From NCBI RefSeq assembly GCF_900215575.1, contig NZ_OBEJ01000002.1, positions 248,001-312,000 of the forward strand: a stretch of 64,000 bases of DNA. Reading direction: 5' to 3'. Of the stretch, positions 33,460-41,996 are shown in pieces. The notes beneath the pieces were generated by a model. It had not been told where the DNA came from. It was given only the letters and a program-made list of their open reading frames with translations, and did no database searches. A program made the position numbers and the translations under genes. The stretch is from Natronoarchaeum philippinense (lineage in GTDB: Archaea; Halobacteriota; Halobacteria; Halobacteriales; Natronoarchaeaceae). The number at the start of each line of letters is the position of its first letter. Within the stretch, counting starts at the first letter, position 1.

Positions 33460-34401
33460 ATGCCAATCGACAGCATACAGCGGCTTGGCGTCCACGAGTC
33501 GGTGTCGGCGGTGTTCCCGCCCGAGCGTCTCGATGCCGCGCTTGCCGATCTCGACGCCGAGGTCGAACTCGTCGGCGACGATCCCGACCGCGTCGCCGAC
33601 TGCGACGGGCTCGTCACGTTCGCCTATCGGGACTACTTCGTCGACGCAGTCGAGTGGATTCACACGATTCAGGCGGGCTACGACCGGTTTCCACTGGAGA
33701 CGTTCGAGTCAGAGGGCATCGTGCTGACCAACAGCACCGGCATCCACGACGACAGCGTCGGCGAGACGGTTGCGGGGTACATGCTCTCGCTTGCCCGGCG
33801 ACTCCACACCTACGCGGCGAACCAGCAGGCCCGCGAGTGGGATCGGCCGGACTGGGACGAGCCGTTCACGATCGCCGGCGAATCGCTCTGTGTCGTCGGG
33901 CTCGGCACGCTCGGTCGCGGCATCGCCGAGCGAGCCGACGCGCTGGGGATGGAAGTGACCGGCGTCCGTCGGACACCCGAGCCCGTCCCCGGCGTCGAGG
34001 AGGTCTACAGTCCTGACGAGCTTCACGACGCCATCGAGGAGGCGAAGTTCGTCGTGCTGGCGGTGCCACTGACGGACGACACTCGGAATCTCGTCGGACG
34101 AGACGAACTCGATGCGATGGCCGACGACGCGTACCTGCTCAACGTCGCCCGCGGCGGCGTCGTCGACCAGCCCGCGCTCGTCGACGCCATCGAGCGGGAC
34201 GCCATCGCCGGCGCCGCGCTGGACGTGTTCGAGAACGAGCCGTTGTCGGAAGACTCGCCGCTGTGGGACGCCGACGACGTGATCGTCACGCCCCACGCCG
34301 CCGCGGCGACGCGGGACTACTTCCGGTCGATCGACGAGCTGGTCCGCGAGAACGTCGCCCGGATCGGCGCCGACGAGGAGTTGCACAACCGCGTGATCTG
34401 A
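33460..34401 (+). CDS. D-2-hydroxyacid dehydrogenase
   Basis: NAD(P)-dependent reductase of 2-oxo acids, 313 residues. The nucleotide motif is VVGLGTLGRG (about 145-154). Catalytic residues fit the family order: Arg near 230 (NVARGGVVDQ), Glu near 258 (ENEPLSED) and His near 278 (VTPHAAA). The substrate-binding segment THTIQAGYDRFP precedes these. Related haloarchaeal enzymes reduce bulky 2-oxo acids. Start at the ATG at 33460; the upstream ATG at 33433 adds nine unlike residues. Convergent with the nucleoside hydrolase (12 bases). Confidence 0.9.
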   Translation: MPIDSIQRLGVHESVSAVFPPERLDAALADLDAEVELVGDDPDRVADCDGLVTFAYRDYFVDAVEWIHTIQAGYDRFPLETFESEGIVLTNSTGIHDDSVGETVAGYMLSLARRLHTYAANQQAREWDRPDWDEPFTIAGESLCVVGLGTLGRGIAERADALGMEVTGVRRTPEPVPGVEEVYSPDELHDAIEEAKFVVLAVPLTDDTRNLVGRDELDAMADDAYLLNVARGGVVDQPALVDAIERDAIAGAALDVFENEPLSEDSPLWDADDVIVTPHAAAATRDYFRSIDELVRENVARIGADEELHNRVI

Positions 34402-34413
34402 CTGCGGTGAGAC

Positions 34414-35322
34414 TCACAGGAGCGACAGCAACGCGTCGCCGATCGTCCGCCGAAACGCATTGACGTCGATCTCCGTAGCGACGCTGGCAGTCGTCGGGGC
34501 GTCAGTCCCACGTCGTGTGTCCGCGATCGTCGCGCCCCGGCAGGGACCGTCGCCGTCGACGACCGACACCGGCTGCGCGTCGAGCGTCAGCACGTCGCCG
34601 AGCAGGTGGGCCGCGACGGCAGCGTCGTGGATGGCGTCGCCGCCGGCCTCGCGGACCTCCGCCGGATAGCTACACCACTCCGCGATCGTCGAGCCGGCCC
34701 CGCCGGCGCTCCGGAACTCGTCGGTCATCGACGCCGGGAGTCGCGCCTGATCGGTCACATCCAGCGGGACGAGCGTGGGCGCGGCCGTCTGGACGACGCG
34801 ACTGGCCGCCGCCGGGTCGACGTAGACGTTGTATTCGGCCACGGGCGTGACGTTGCCCGCGGCCTCGAATGCGCCGCCCATCGCAACCATGCGCCCGATG
34901 CGGTCGGGGAGGCTCGGATCGAGTGCCAGCGCGACTGCGAGGTTGGTCAGCGGGCCCATGCAGGCGATCGTGAGATCGGTGCCGTGGGCGTCGACCTGCT
35001 CCCGGATGAACTCGACGGCGTGGGCGTCGGTAGTGGTACCCGTCGGCGCCGGCAGGTCGCCGCGCAGCCCGCCCGGTCCGTGGATGGACTCGCCGGTCGA
35101 GAGCGACCGGACCAGCGGGCGCTCGCAGCCCCGTGCGACCGGCACGTCCTCGCGCCCGAACAGTTCGAGAATCGACCGGGCGTTGGCCGTGGTGTTCTCG
35201 ACCGTCGAGTTGCCCGCGACCGTCGTCACGCCGACGACATCGACGGCCTCAGCGGCGAGGAGCGCCGCCAGCGCGACCGCGTCGTCGGTCCCGGGATCGG
35301 CGTCGATCAGAACCTTGCTCAC
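34414..35322 (-). CDS. Inosine-uridine preferring nucleoside hydrolase
   Basis: Hydrolyses N-glycosidic bonds of ribonucleosides for salvage, 302 residues. Calcium-binding DADPGTDDA (residues 7-15) is intact, as are CMGPLTNLAVAL, MGGAFEAAGNVTPVAEYNVYVDP and the C-terminal HDAAV. The start is GTG at 35322 (MSKVLIDADPG); no ATG is better placed. Downstream of the TetR gene on the same strand with 25 bases between, so the two may be co-transcribed. Confidence 0.93.
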   Translation of the reverse strand: MSKVLIDADPGTDDAVALAALLAAEAVDVVGVTTVAGNSTVENTTANARSILELFGREDVPVARGCERPLVRSLSTGESIHGPGGLRGDLPAPTGTTTDAHAVEFIREQVDAHGTDLTIACMGPLTNLAVALALDPSLPDRIGRMVAMGGAFEAAGNVTPVAEYNVYVDPAAASRVVQTAAPTLVPLDVTDQARLPASMTDEFRSAGGAGSTIAEWCSYPAEVREAGGDAIHDAAVAAHLLGDVLTLDAQPVSVVDGDGPCRGATIADTRRGTDAPTTASVATEIDVNAFRRTIGDALLSLL

Positions 35323-35347
35323 CCGAAAACCTTCGCCGTTCGCCTAC

Positions 35348-35992
35348 TTAACCCCCGGACTCGTCGCCCGCACTCGCTTCGGCGTCGGCGAGCAACTGCT
35401 CGACGAGCCTGTCGGCCAACTCGTCCCGGACGGTCGGCGTGTACGCGGGATCGTCGAGCGTGATCTGGCGCGTCCGAGCGCCGTCCAGCGTCGCGGCGAT
35501 CATCCGGGCGGTCGGCTCGGGATCGACGGACTCGAACGCCCCCGACTCGACGCCATCGCGGAGCATTTCCTCGATGGTGCCTCGCAACAACTCGTCGCTG
35601 CGGACCAGTTGCTCGCGGTAGGCTTCGTTGAACGGCCCCCGCGACCGAAGTTCGAGGAGCGCGAGGTGCATCGCCGCCCGCTCTTGCTCGTCGGGGTCGA
35701 ACACCCACAGGTCGAGAAACTCTCGCAGCCGTTCCTCGGGCGGGAGGTCGTCCGGCGGGAGGTGTTCCTCCCGGAACTTCGAGATGATGTGGTCGATAAA
35801 CGCCACCAGCAGGTCCTCTTTCGTGTCGAAGTGATAGTGCAACAGCGATGTGCTCTTGCCGAGGTGGTCCGCGATGTGTTGCATCGTCAGATCCGCGTAG
35901 CCGTGCTCGCCGAGCGCGCTGTAGGTCGCCTCCATGATCTCCTCCCGGGGGTCGGCGTCCTCACTCGACTCGTCGCTGGCAGCGTCGCCCAT
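35348..35992 (-). CDS. TetR/AcrR family transcriptional regulator
   Basis: Dimeric repressor of 214 residues. The helix-turn-helix (about 16-62) shows EEIMEATYSALGEHGYADLTMQHIADHLGKSTSLLHYHFDTKEDLL cut into its three helices, with the recognition helix SLLHYHF. The C-terminal domain (about 70-205) is ligand-binding and family-variable, so the inducer is unknown. A perfect inverted repeat directly upstream of the start suggests autoregulation. Downstream nucleoside hydrolase could be a target. Confidence 0.92.
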   Translation of the reverse strand: MGDAASDESSEDADPREEIMEATYSALGEHGYADLTMQHIADHLGKSTSLLHYHFDTKEDLLVAFIDHIISKFREEHLPPDDLPPEERLREFLDLWVFDPDEQERAAMHLALLELRSRGPFNEAYREQLVRSDELLRGTIEEMLRDGVESGAFESVDPEPTARMIAATLDGARTRQITLDDPAYTPTVRDELADRLVEQLLADAEASAGDESGG

Positions 35993-35994
35993 GC

Positions 35995-36014
35995 CTGACT
36001 GATCAATCAGTCAG
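35995..36014. promoter_or_regulatory. TetR operator dyad
   Basis: CTGACTGATCAATCAGTCAG has perfect 9-base arms separated by CA. It begins 3 bases upstream of the TetR start codon, on the likely transcription start of a leaderless mRNA, and resembles operators of TetR repressors. Confidence 0.72.
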
Positions 36015-36103
36015 TAGAGGCAAAATTGTTTCGAAGCAGTTGGACGGATGCTCCACAGAAAATTTTTCAATGCTGTCGGTGACGGGCGAACGTGACAGCG
36101 AGA

Positions 36104-36505
36104 ATGAATCGTCGGCAGCTCCTCGGATCGGCGGCTGCAGCCGCTGGTTCGGGACTGGCGGGCTGTTCGCTCATCAAACCCTCCGGTGACGTGGCCCTGA
36201 AGGTGATAAACTACCGCGATCGGGAGTTGCCTGTGACGACGACGATCTCGAAGGGGGACGAGACCGTGTTCTCCCAATCGCACACCCTCGCGGCGAACAG
36301 CGACGGGCTCTCGGAAAATGTGACCGAACACGCGCTGGTCGATGTCACGAAAGGGACGACGTTCGATGTCCTCGTTTCGGTCGACGGCGACCCTGAGTCT
36401 CTCGGTTCCTACACGGTATCCTGTATCGGGTCGAACGAGACACAGGCCGCCATCTTCGTGAATCTCTTCGAGCGGTCGATCAGAGTGGCACAAAACGAGT
36501 GTTGA
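36104..36505 (+). CDS. Tat-type lipoprotein, 133 residues
   Basis: MNRRQLLGSAAAAAGSGLAGC carries a twin arginine and lipobox, with Cys21 as lipid attachment. The mature domain is beta-rich (VALKVINYRDRELPVTTTISKGDETVFSQ) and has one further cysteine pair (SCIGS and NEC at the C-terminus), compatible with a disulfide. I choose the ATG at 36104 over the GTG at 36092. Function unknown; it is typical of haloarchaeal exported lipoproteins. Just downstream is a duplicated fragment of the neighbouring SDR gene. Confidence 0.8.
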   Translation: MNRRQLLGSAAAAAGSGLAGCSLIKPSGDVALKVINYRDRELPVTTTISKGDETVFSQSHTLAANSDGLSENVTEHALVDVTKGTTFDVLVSVDGDPESLGSYTVSCIGSNETQAAIFVNLFERSIRVAQNEC

Positions 36506-36512
36506 GACAGCC

Positions 36513-36590
36513 GCTCGGCCAAAACTGCGCTCGCTCCGCTCGCGCTACACGTCCTCGGGCAACCATCCGCCGTCGACTTCGATATTCTGC
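36513..36590 (+). repeat. Copy of the SDR 3' end, 78 bases
   Basis: This segment matches 36649-36726 (SDR stop-codon region) almost exactly: 3 differences in 78 positions by eye. The copies start 136 bases apart. The copy would encode the last residues of the SDR (IEVDGGWLPEDV-like) in the same orientation. It is a partial duplication, probably by slippage or unequal recombination. Confidence 0.85.
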
Positions 36591-36680
36591 AACGACCTTT
36601 TTGCTCGTCGGGTGTGCTCGCTGGGCTCGCACACCACTCCTCGAAAAAGCTCGGCCAAAACTGCGCTCGCTCCGCTCGCG

Positions 36681-37421
36681 CTACACGTCCTCGGGCAGCC
36701 ATCCACCGTCGACTTCGATATTCTCCCCACTGACGTAGTCGCTGTCGTCGTCGAGGAAGAACATGACCGCCTGAATCAGGTCCTCGAACGCGGCGGGGCG
36801 GCCCCGCGGCAGTTCGTCGGGGAACTCCGCGGAGTTCTCGACGACATAGGGCGAGACGGCGTTGACGGTGATGCCGTCGTCCTGCGTGTCGCCGGCGAGC
36901 ATCCGCGTGAACATCAAGACGGCGGCCTTGGCCATGAAGTAGGGCGCGTTCTTGGGGCTGATCAGGCCCTTCTCGCTGGAGGCGTAGCCGATGTTGACGA
37001 TCCGGCCGTACTCGCCCTCGCGCATAGCTGGGAGCGCACGGCGCGAACAGAGGTAGGTCGAGTGGACGTTCGTCGCAAATATGCCGTGCCACTGGTCTGT
37101 GTCCATCTCCTCCCAGTGGACGGGCGCGAAGTTCCCGACGTTGTTCACGAGCACGTCGACGGTGCCGAGATCGTCCTCGACGGCCTCGAACAGGTCGTCG
37201 ACGGCGTCGGGATCGGTCACGTCGGCGCCGACTGTGGTCACGTCGTGGGCGCCGCGCTCCGTGGCCGCTTCGGCGACCTCGCGGGCGGCCTCGTCGCTCG
37301 TGTTGTAGTGGACCGCGACGCTGGCGCCGCGCTCGGCGGCCGCCAGCAGCAGTTCGCGACCGACGCCGCGGGCGCTGCCGGTGACGAGGACGACCCGACC
37401 GCTGAGGTCCGTGTCGATCAT
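36681..37421 (-). CDS. Short-chain dehydrogenase/reductase
   Basis: NAD(P)-dependent oxidoreductase of 246 residues. The nucleotide motif is TGSARGVG (14-21), with NNVG at 93-96. The active-site Tyr161/Lys165 (YFMAK) is intact and the partner Ser lies in NIGYASSEKG. The Cys and Phe-rich end and DGGWLPEDV give a complete C-terminus. Related 3-oxoacyl-reductase-like or sugar SDRs fit; the substrate is unknown. Its 3' end is duplicated at 36513-36590. Confidence 0.87.
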   Translation of the reverse strand: MIDTDLSGRVVLVTGSARGVGRELLLAAAERGASVAVHYNTSDEAAREVAEAATERGAHDVTTVGADVTDPDAVDDLFEAVEDDLGTVDVLVNNVGNFAPVHWEEMDTDQWHGIFATNVHSTYLCSRRALPAMREGEYGRIVNIGYASSEKGLISPKNAPYFMAKAAVLMFTRMLAGDTQDDGITVNAVSPYVVENSAEFPDELPRGRPAAFEDLIQAVMFFLDDDSDYVSGENIEVDGGWLPEDV

Positions 37422-37612
37422 ACCGGACCGTGGCGCTCTGGGGTAATGAACGCCCGCGGTCCGGGACGACGCCGCGGCGTCCTGCCGCGGTTCGAGGGGA
37501 GCAGTACGGCGTCCTTCTCGGTTTGGCGTCGGTATTTCGGCGTCCCAATGTCAGTTGAGAGATTCCGAACAGCGGGAAAGACGGCATCGCTGCGAATGTC
37601 GATGTTGCCGTT

Positions 37613-38998
37613 CTAGTGATCGTGGCCATCCATCACCATCGGCTGTCCGGTGGCGTAGTCGGCTGGATTCGCCTCGAAGGTCTCCTTGCAGGTCTGTGAG
37701 CAGAAGTAGTACGTCTCGCCATCGTGTGTCGCTGCGGGCTCGCTCTCTCCGGTTCGCATCCCACAGACGGGGTCGCGGTACTGACCGGGTGCGCCGAGGC
37801 CACGACGATATACGTACAGGAGAAATCCCGAGAGCGCTACGGCGAGGAGGTTGAGATAGAACGTGTAGTTGAACTTGAAGTACGTCTGTTCGGTCGCTGT
37901 CTCCCCGCTGGCCAGATTCGGGACGATACGAAGGGCGTCAAACAGCAACTCCATGAGGAAGCCGGTGAACGCCATCGTCACGAAGAACACACCGAGGATG
38001 TACAGCATAATCTTCCAGCCGTAGTACTTCCTGTAGACGTTCAACACCGGAATCGTGATGAGATCGGCGTAGACGAACGCGATAACGCCGGCGAAGCTGA
38101 TTCCGCCGCCCCAGAGCGCAACGGCAAACGGGACATTGCCCATACTGCCGACAAAGCTGATGACGGCGATGAAGACACCCATAATCGCGTTTTCGGCGGT
38201 TACGAGCACGCCATCACCTTGGACGAACAGGGCGTTCCAGACCCACTGGGGGACAAAGACGATGACGAACCCGGAGATGAGAAAGCCGGCGACAACGTCC
38301 TTCCAGATCATCGACCACTCCTTCCTGTACTGGTTCCCAATTTTGTACCAGCCGCCCCACGACAGCAGCTCATCGCGCCATCCACCACGACTTGCTGTCT
38401 CTTGCCGGTAGGTCTCCATACAGCCCTCCGAGCAGAACTGCAACGTCTCCCCGCCGTCGGTCGTGAGCGTGTATTCGGCTTTGCCTTCCATCCCGCACGT
38501 GGGATCCTCGGTGACGCCTGCCTCGCGGTCGCGCTCGTTGAGCGTCTCCCGCACCTCGTCAAACAGGTTCTCGGGGAGCGTGAGGTGGACGATAACGGCC
38601 ATGACAGCGATGAGGACGAGGCCACCGAGCAGTTCCGCGAGAAGGAACTCCCAACCCAGCAGTAACAGGATCATCAACCCGAGTTCGACGATGAGATTCG
38701 TCGACGCGAACATGAATGCCAGAAAGTTCACCGCGTGGGCACCCTTCTTGAACAGCCCCTTTCCGATGGCGACGGCCCCGAAGCTGCAGCCACTGCTCGC
38801 CGCCCCGAACGCGGTCGCCTTTGTGAGACCGCTCAGGTCACCATCGCCCAGCACCTGCGCCATCCGCTCCTTAGAGACGTACACTTGAACGAGACTTGTG
38901 ATCGTGAGCCCCATGATGATCGCCCACGCCGCCGTCCAGAGGAACCCGACACCGATGCGGAGGGCTTCCAAGACCTCATTGAGCATCGTCGTCTCCAT
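37613..38998 (-). CDS. Permease with two YHS/TRASH-type metal domains
   Basis: Membrane protein of 461 residues. Two permease halves (about 11-145 and 225-395) show the DUF318/ArsP-like motif GCSFGA at residues 70-75 and the related block SMGNVPFAVALWGGG. Between them lies a cysteine domain (about 163-200) with Cys168 (DPTCGM), Cys189 and Cys193 (FCSEGC). A second lies at the C-terminus, with Cys412 (DPVCGM), Cys433 and Cys437 (FCSQTC). The end is His/Asp-rich (MDGHDH). Such YHS/TRASH domains bind soft or transition metals, suggesting metal efflux with internal sensing. Start at the ATG at 38996-38998. Confidence 0.85.
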   Translation of the reverse strand: METTMLNEVLEALRIGVGFLWTAAWAIIMGLTITSLVQVYVSKERMAQVLGDGDLSGLTKATAFGAASSGCSFGAVAIGKGLFKKGAHAVNFLAFMFASTNLIVELGLMILLLLGWEFLLAELLGGLVLIAVMAVIVHLTLPENLFDEVRETLNERDREAGVTEDPTCGMEGKAEYTLTTDGGETLQFCSEGCMETYRQETASRGGWRDELLSWGGWYKIGNQYRKEWSMIWKDVVAGFLISGFVIVFVPQWVWNALFVQGDGVLVTAENAIMGVFIAVISFVGSMGNVPFAVALWGGGISFAGVIAFVYADLITIPVLNVYRKYYGWKIMLYILGVFFVTMAFTGFLMELLFDALRIVPNLASGETATEQTYFKFNYTFYLNLLAVALSGFLLYVYRRGLGAPGQYRDPVCGMRTGESEPAATHDGETYYFCSQTCKETFEANPADYATGQPMVMDGHDH

Positions 38999-39084
38999 AT
39001 GTGTATTATCGCCGGAATCAGCTATTGCCGTTGTCCTTAGGAGACCCTGGTTCGAGGGGCAGATTCGCTGTGGATTCACAATAT

Positions 39085-39098
39085 GAATAGTTCTATTC
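39085..39098. promoter_or_regulatory. Dyad between permease and SHOCT genes
   Basis: GAATAG-TT-CTATTC is a perfect 6+2+6 inverted repeat in the 179-base divergent region. It is AT-rich and central, so it could be an ArsR-type or other metal-regulator operator controlling both directions. The regulator itself is not encoded nearby. Confidence 0.5.
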
Positions 39099-39177
39099 CA
39101 ACGGGTTCGAAGCCACAACTCCATTGAATCGTGACCCCGTAGTTGGAACTAGAGGCGGACTCACGGAGTGAACACAG

Positions 39178-39558
39178 ATGCCTGAAAATACGGACGACAC
39201 ACGGCTGGTCACGATTCTCCTCGTCATCATCGGTGCGGTCGTCGTCTTCCCGATGGTCTTCACGGGCTTCGGGACGATGGGATCCGGGCCGATGATGGGC
39301 GGGATGTGGGATAGTGGAATGTGGGGCCACGGAACGATGCCGGGGTGGATGTTCGTCGTCGGCATCGTGATGCAGTTCCTGTTCCTCGCTGCGCTCGTCG
39401 GGGGTGGGTATCTCCTGTACAAAGCGGTCACGAGCCGCGAGCGCGACTCGGACTCGGCGCTCGAAGAACTCCGACTCGCGTACGCTCGCGGCGAACTGAC
39501 CGACGACGAATACGAACAGCGCCGAGAGGCACTCGAACGCGACACCGAGTCGCGCTGA
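39178..39558 (+). CDS. Met-rich SHOCT-domain membrane protein
   Basis: Product of 126 residues. Two hydrophobic helices (about 12-30 and 58-80) flank an outside loop very rich in Met, Gly, Trp and His: GTMGSGPMMGGMWDSGMWGH. Such Met clusters bind Cu(I) or Ag(I). The C-terminal 35 residues (ALEELRLAYARGELTDDEYEQRR) form a SHOCT domain, a short helical module often at protein ends. Divergent from the YHS permease and followed 13 bases later by another membrane-protein gene. A role in copper or heavy-metal handling is inferred. Confidence 0.82.
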   Translation: MPENTDDTRLVTILLVIIGAVVVFPMVFTGFGTMGSGPMMGGMWDSGMWGHGTMPGWMFVVGIVMQFLFLAALVGGGYLLYKAVTSRERDSDSALEELRLAYARGELTDDEYEQRREALERDTESR

Positions 39559-39571
39559 GATCGACCCGAGC

Positions 39572-40204
39572 ATGACAGGGCGATCAGACCACCGCTACAC
39601 GACGGCGCAACCACCGCTCCCAACTTGGCTCGACCGATATACGACGTTGGGGCTGTACGGGCTCCTCGTCGGAACGGGGCTCTGCTTGGCCGCCTTTGTC
39701 ACAAATCCGGTCCCCGACCCCTCGTTTCCGTGGGCGACGCTGCCAGCACCGCTCCGACTCCCCTTCGAGCAGCCGCGGATCGAACACTGGCCAACGACGT
39801 ACACCCTCGGCATCTGGCTGTGGATTCTCGGGTTCCCGGCGTTGTTCCTCGATGGCTACAGACGGTTCGGAACTCGGACGACGGGTGGATCCACGATGTG
39901 GCTCGCAGGGCTTCCCACGGTGGCGATGCTCGGCTGGACGACCTACTGTCGGTTCTTCTGGCCGAAGCTCCACCCGCCGACTTGGAACGCCCCGTCGTAC
40001 ACAGTCGTCTGCTGGCTGTATTGCTCTTCGTACGACGTGCTCTGGAGCAACACCGCATATGCAATCGCGCTGTTCGGCATCGTCGCGACGCTCCTCGCCC
40101 TGCGCCGAAAGAGCGGAGATGGGTATGCCCTCCTCGGATTCGGGCTGTTAGCACTCCCTCTCGGTTTGCCAGCAGTGTACGCGGGCTATCACCGGATGCG
40201 GTGA
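39572..40204 (+). CDS. Polytopic membrane protein beside the SHOCT gene
   Basis: Membrane protein of 210 residues with five or six helices (about 26-46, 75-95, 108-122, 135-155, 160-178, 184-204). Notable features are a Trp/Pro/Phe-rich outer segment, a Cys cluster TVVCWLYCSSYD near residues 143-154, and another Cys in TTYCRFFWPK. The gene starts 13 bases after the SHOCT stop, so the two are co-transcribed. I do not recognise the family. The cysteine pair in the membrane suits metal transfer, but this is speculative. Confidence 0.72.
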   Translation: MTGRSDHRYTTAQPPLPTWLDRYTTLGLYGLLVGTGLCLAAFVTNPVPDPSFPWATLPAPLRLPFEQPRIEHWPTTYTLGIWLWILGFPALFLDGYRRFGTRTTGGSTMWLAGLPTVAMLGWTTYCRFFWPKLHPPTWNAPSYTVVCWLYCSSYDVLWSNTAYAIALFGIVATLLALRRKSGDGYALLGFGLLALPLGLPAVYAGYHRMR

Positions 40205-40313
40205 ACAGCGCCCAAGCGTGGCGATATGCCTTCGTCCGGTGAGGTTCGCTACACGATGCACGATGCGAGGCGGGGGCAGTATTCTTAATAAGCGTCGCTG
40301 AGAACCCCCTGCC

Positions 40314-40766
40314 ATGACGCTCAACACCATTCTCGTCGCCGCCGGCCCCGGCGACGCAGAGCGAGCCGAAGAGATCGCAGACGCCACCGTCGAGGTAGCG
40401 GCCCCCTCGAACGCGACGGTCGTGCTCTCGCACGTGTTTACCGAGGAGGAGTACGACGACGTGCTCGAACGGCTGGAGTTCGACACGGAACGCACCGAGG
40501 TAACGCCCGACGAGGTCGCCCAGCGCCACGCGACGATCCGGACGCTGGCGGACTCGCTCGACGCCTACGATGTCGAGTTCGAGATCCGCGGCGCGATCGG
40601 CGAGCACGGCGAGACGATCACCGATCTGGCCGAGGAGACCGGTGCGGACCGCGTCATCGTCGGCGGCCGCAAGCGCTCTCCGACGGGGAAAGCCGTCTTC
40701 GGCAGCACCGCCCAGACGGTGATGCTGTCGGCGCCGTGTCCGGTCACGTTCGTCCGCGAGGAGTAG
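40314..40766 (+). CDS. Universal stress protein UspA family
   Basis: Cytoplasmic 150-residue stress protein with an ATP-binding Usp fold. The ATP motif follows the G-2x-G-9x-G-S pattern in VGGRKRSPTGKAVFGSTAQTVM near residues 116-137. N-terminal TILVAAGPGD is slightly unusual because of the extra Gly. TATA-like ATTCTTAATAAG lies about 30 bases before the ATG. Confidence 0.9.
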   Translation: MTLNTILVAAGPGDAERAEEIADATVEVAAPSNATVVLSHVFTEEEYDDVLERLEFDTERTEVTPDEVAQRHATIRTLADSLDAYDVEFEIRGAIGEHGETITDLAEETGADRVIVGGRKRSPTGKAVFGSTAQTVMLSAPCPVTFVREE

Positions 40767-40782
40767 CGGTCGACCTACCCTC

Positions 40783-40791
40783 CGTTTTTTC
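40783..40791 (+). terminator. T-tract terminator after Usp
   Basis: Six T at 40785-40790, 19 bases after the stop, within GC-rich DNA. Confidence 0.45.
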
Positions 40792-40909
40792 GATGCGCTG
40801 GCCGCTCTCAGCGGCGCCGCTGTGTCGTGTCTCTCCGAGGATCGCACGATGGCGCGGCGGCCGTGGAAAACTATGCAATTAAGTGCGGCCGCGCTCGTTT
40901 GGCACGTAC

Positions 40910-41878
40910 ATGGTGAACTACGCGGGGGTCGACCTCGGCGCGACCAACGTCCGGGCGGTCGTCGCCGTCGACGGGACGATCATCGGCTCACACAAGCGGG
41001 GAACGCCTCGCGGCCCGACGGGGATCGCCGTCACCGAGGCCGTCCTAGAGTCGCTCCGGGCCGCGTGCGACGACGGCGGAATCGAGCCGTCCTCGATCGC
41101 GGCCGCAGGCATCGGATCGATCGGACCGCTCGATCTCGCTGAGGGCGCGGTGATGGACCCGGCGAACCTGCCCGACACGATCGATCGGATCCCCCTGACC
41201 GGCCCGATCTCCAAACTGATCGACAGCAGCGACGTGTACCTGCACAACGACACGATCGCGGGCGTCATCGGCGAGCGGTTCCACAGCGACCGCAACCCCG
41301 ACGATATGGTCTATCTGACGATCTCCAGTGGCATCGGCGCCGGCGTCACCGTCGACGGACACGTCCTCTCGGGCTGGGACGGCAACGCCGGCGAGGTCGG
41401 CCACATGATGGTCGACCCGCAGGGACGGCTCACGTGTGGCTGTGGCAAGGACGGCCACTGGGAGGCCTACTGCTCGGGCAACAACATCCCGAGGTACGCC
41501 GAGATGATCTACGAGGACGACCCCGTCGACACGGCGATGCCGATCGAGGATCCCGACTTTTCGGCCGCCGACGTGTTCGAGTACGCCGGCGAGGACGCGC
41601 TGGCCGACCACGTCATCGACCAGACCGCCCACTGGAACGCGATGGGGCTTGCTAACATCATCCACTCCTACGCGCCGATCGTCGTCTACGTCGGCGGCGC
41701 CGTCGCGCTCAACAACGAGGAACTCGTTCTCGATCCGATCCGCGAGAAGCTCCCCGAAATGGTCTTTACGAACCTCCCCGACGTGCAGTTGACGACGCTG
41801 GGCGACGACGTGGTCGTGAAAGGTGCCCTCGCCAGCGCGATGACCGAGGGGACCGGCGACCGGACTCGGATGTCGTAG
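40910..41878 (+). CDS. ROK family sugar kinase (glucokinase-type)
   Basis: Phosphorylates glucose or a related hexose using ATP, 322 residues. The phosphate-1 motif VDLGATNVRA is at residues 7-16. The catalytic Asp is in HNDTIAG near residue 112, and the ROK zinc site GCGKDGHWEAYCSG begins at Cys176. GAGVTVDG and EVGHMMVDP are also conserved. I start at the ATG at 40910, nine codons inside the open frame. It fits the glucan-degrading theme of this window by phosphorylating released glucose. Confidence 0.9.
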   Translation: MVNYAGVDLGATNVRAVVAVDGTIIGSHKRGTPRGPTGIAVTEAVLESLRAACDDGGIEPSSIAAAGIGSIGPLDLAEGAVMDPANLPDTIDRIPLTGPISKLIDSSDVYLHNDTIAGVIGERFHSDRNPDDMVYLTISSGIGAGVTVDGHVLSGWDGNAGEVGHMMVDPQGRLTCGCGKDGHWEAYCSGNNIPRYAEMIYEDDPVDTAMPIEDPDFSAADVFEYAGEDALADHVIDQTAHWNAMGLANIIHSYAPIVVYVGGAVALNNEELVLDPIREKLPEMVFTNLPDVQLTTLGDDVVVKGALASAMTEGTGDRTRMS

Positions 41879-41996
41879 CGGCCGGGACGCCACGGCGGCT
41901 CGACGCTGCACCGCGGACTGTTCTGTCTGTTGTACGCGACTGTTCGGCCCTGCCCCCACCGGACGCTTTAACACGCGGACGGCCTGACACTCGGGT

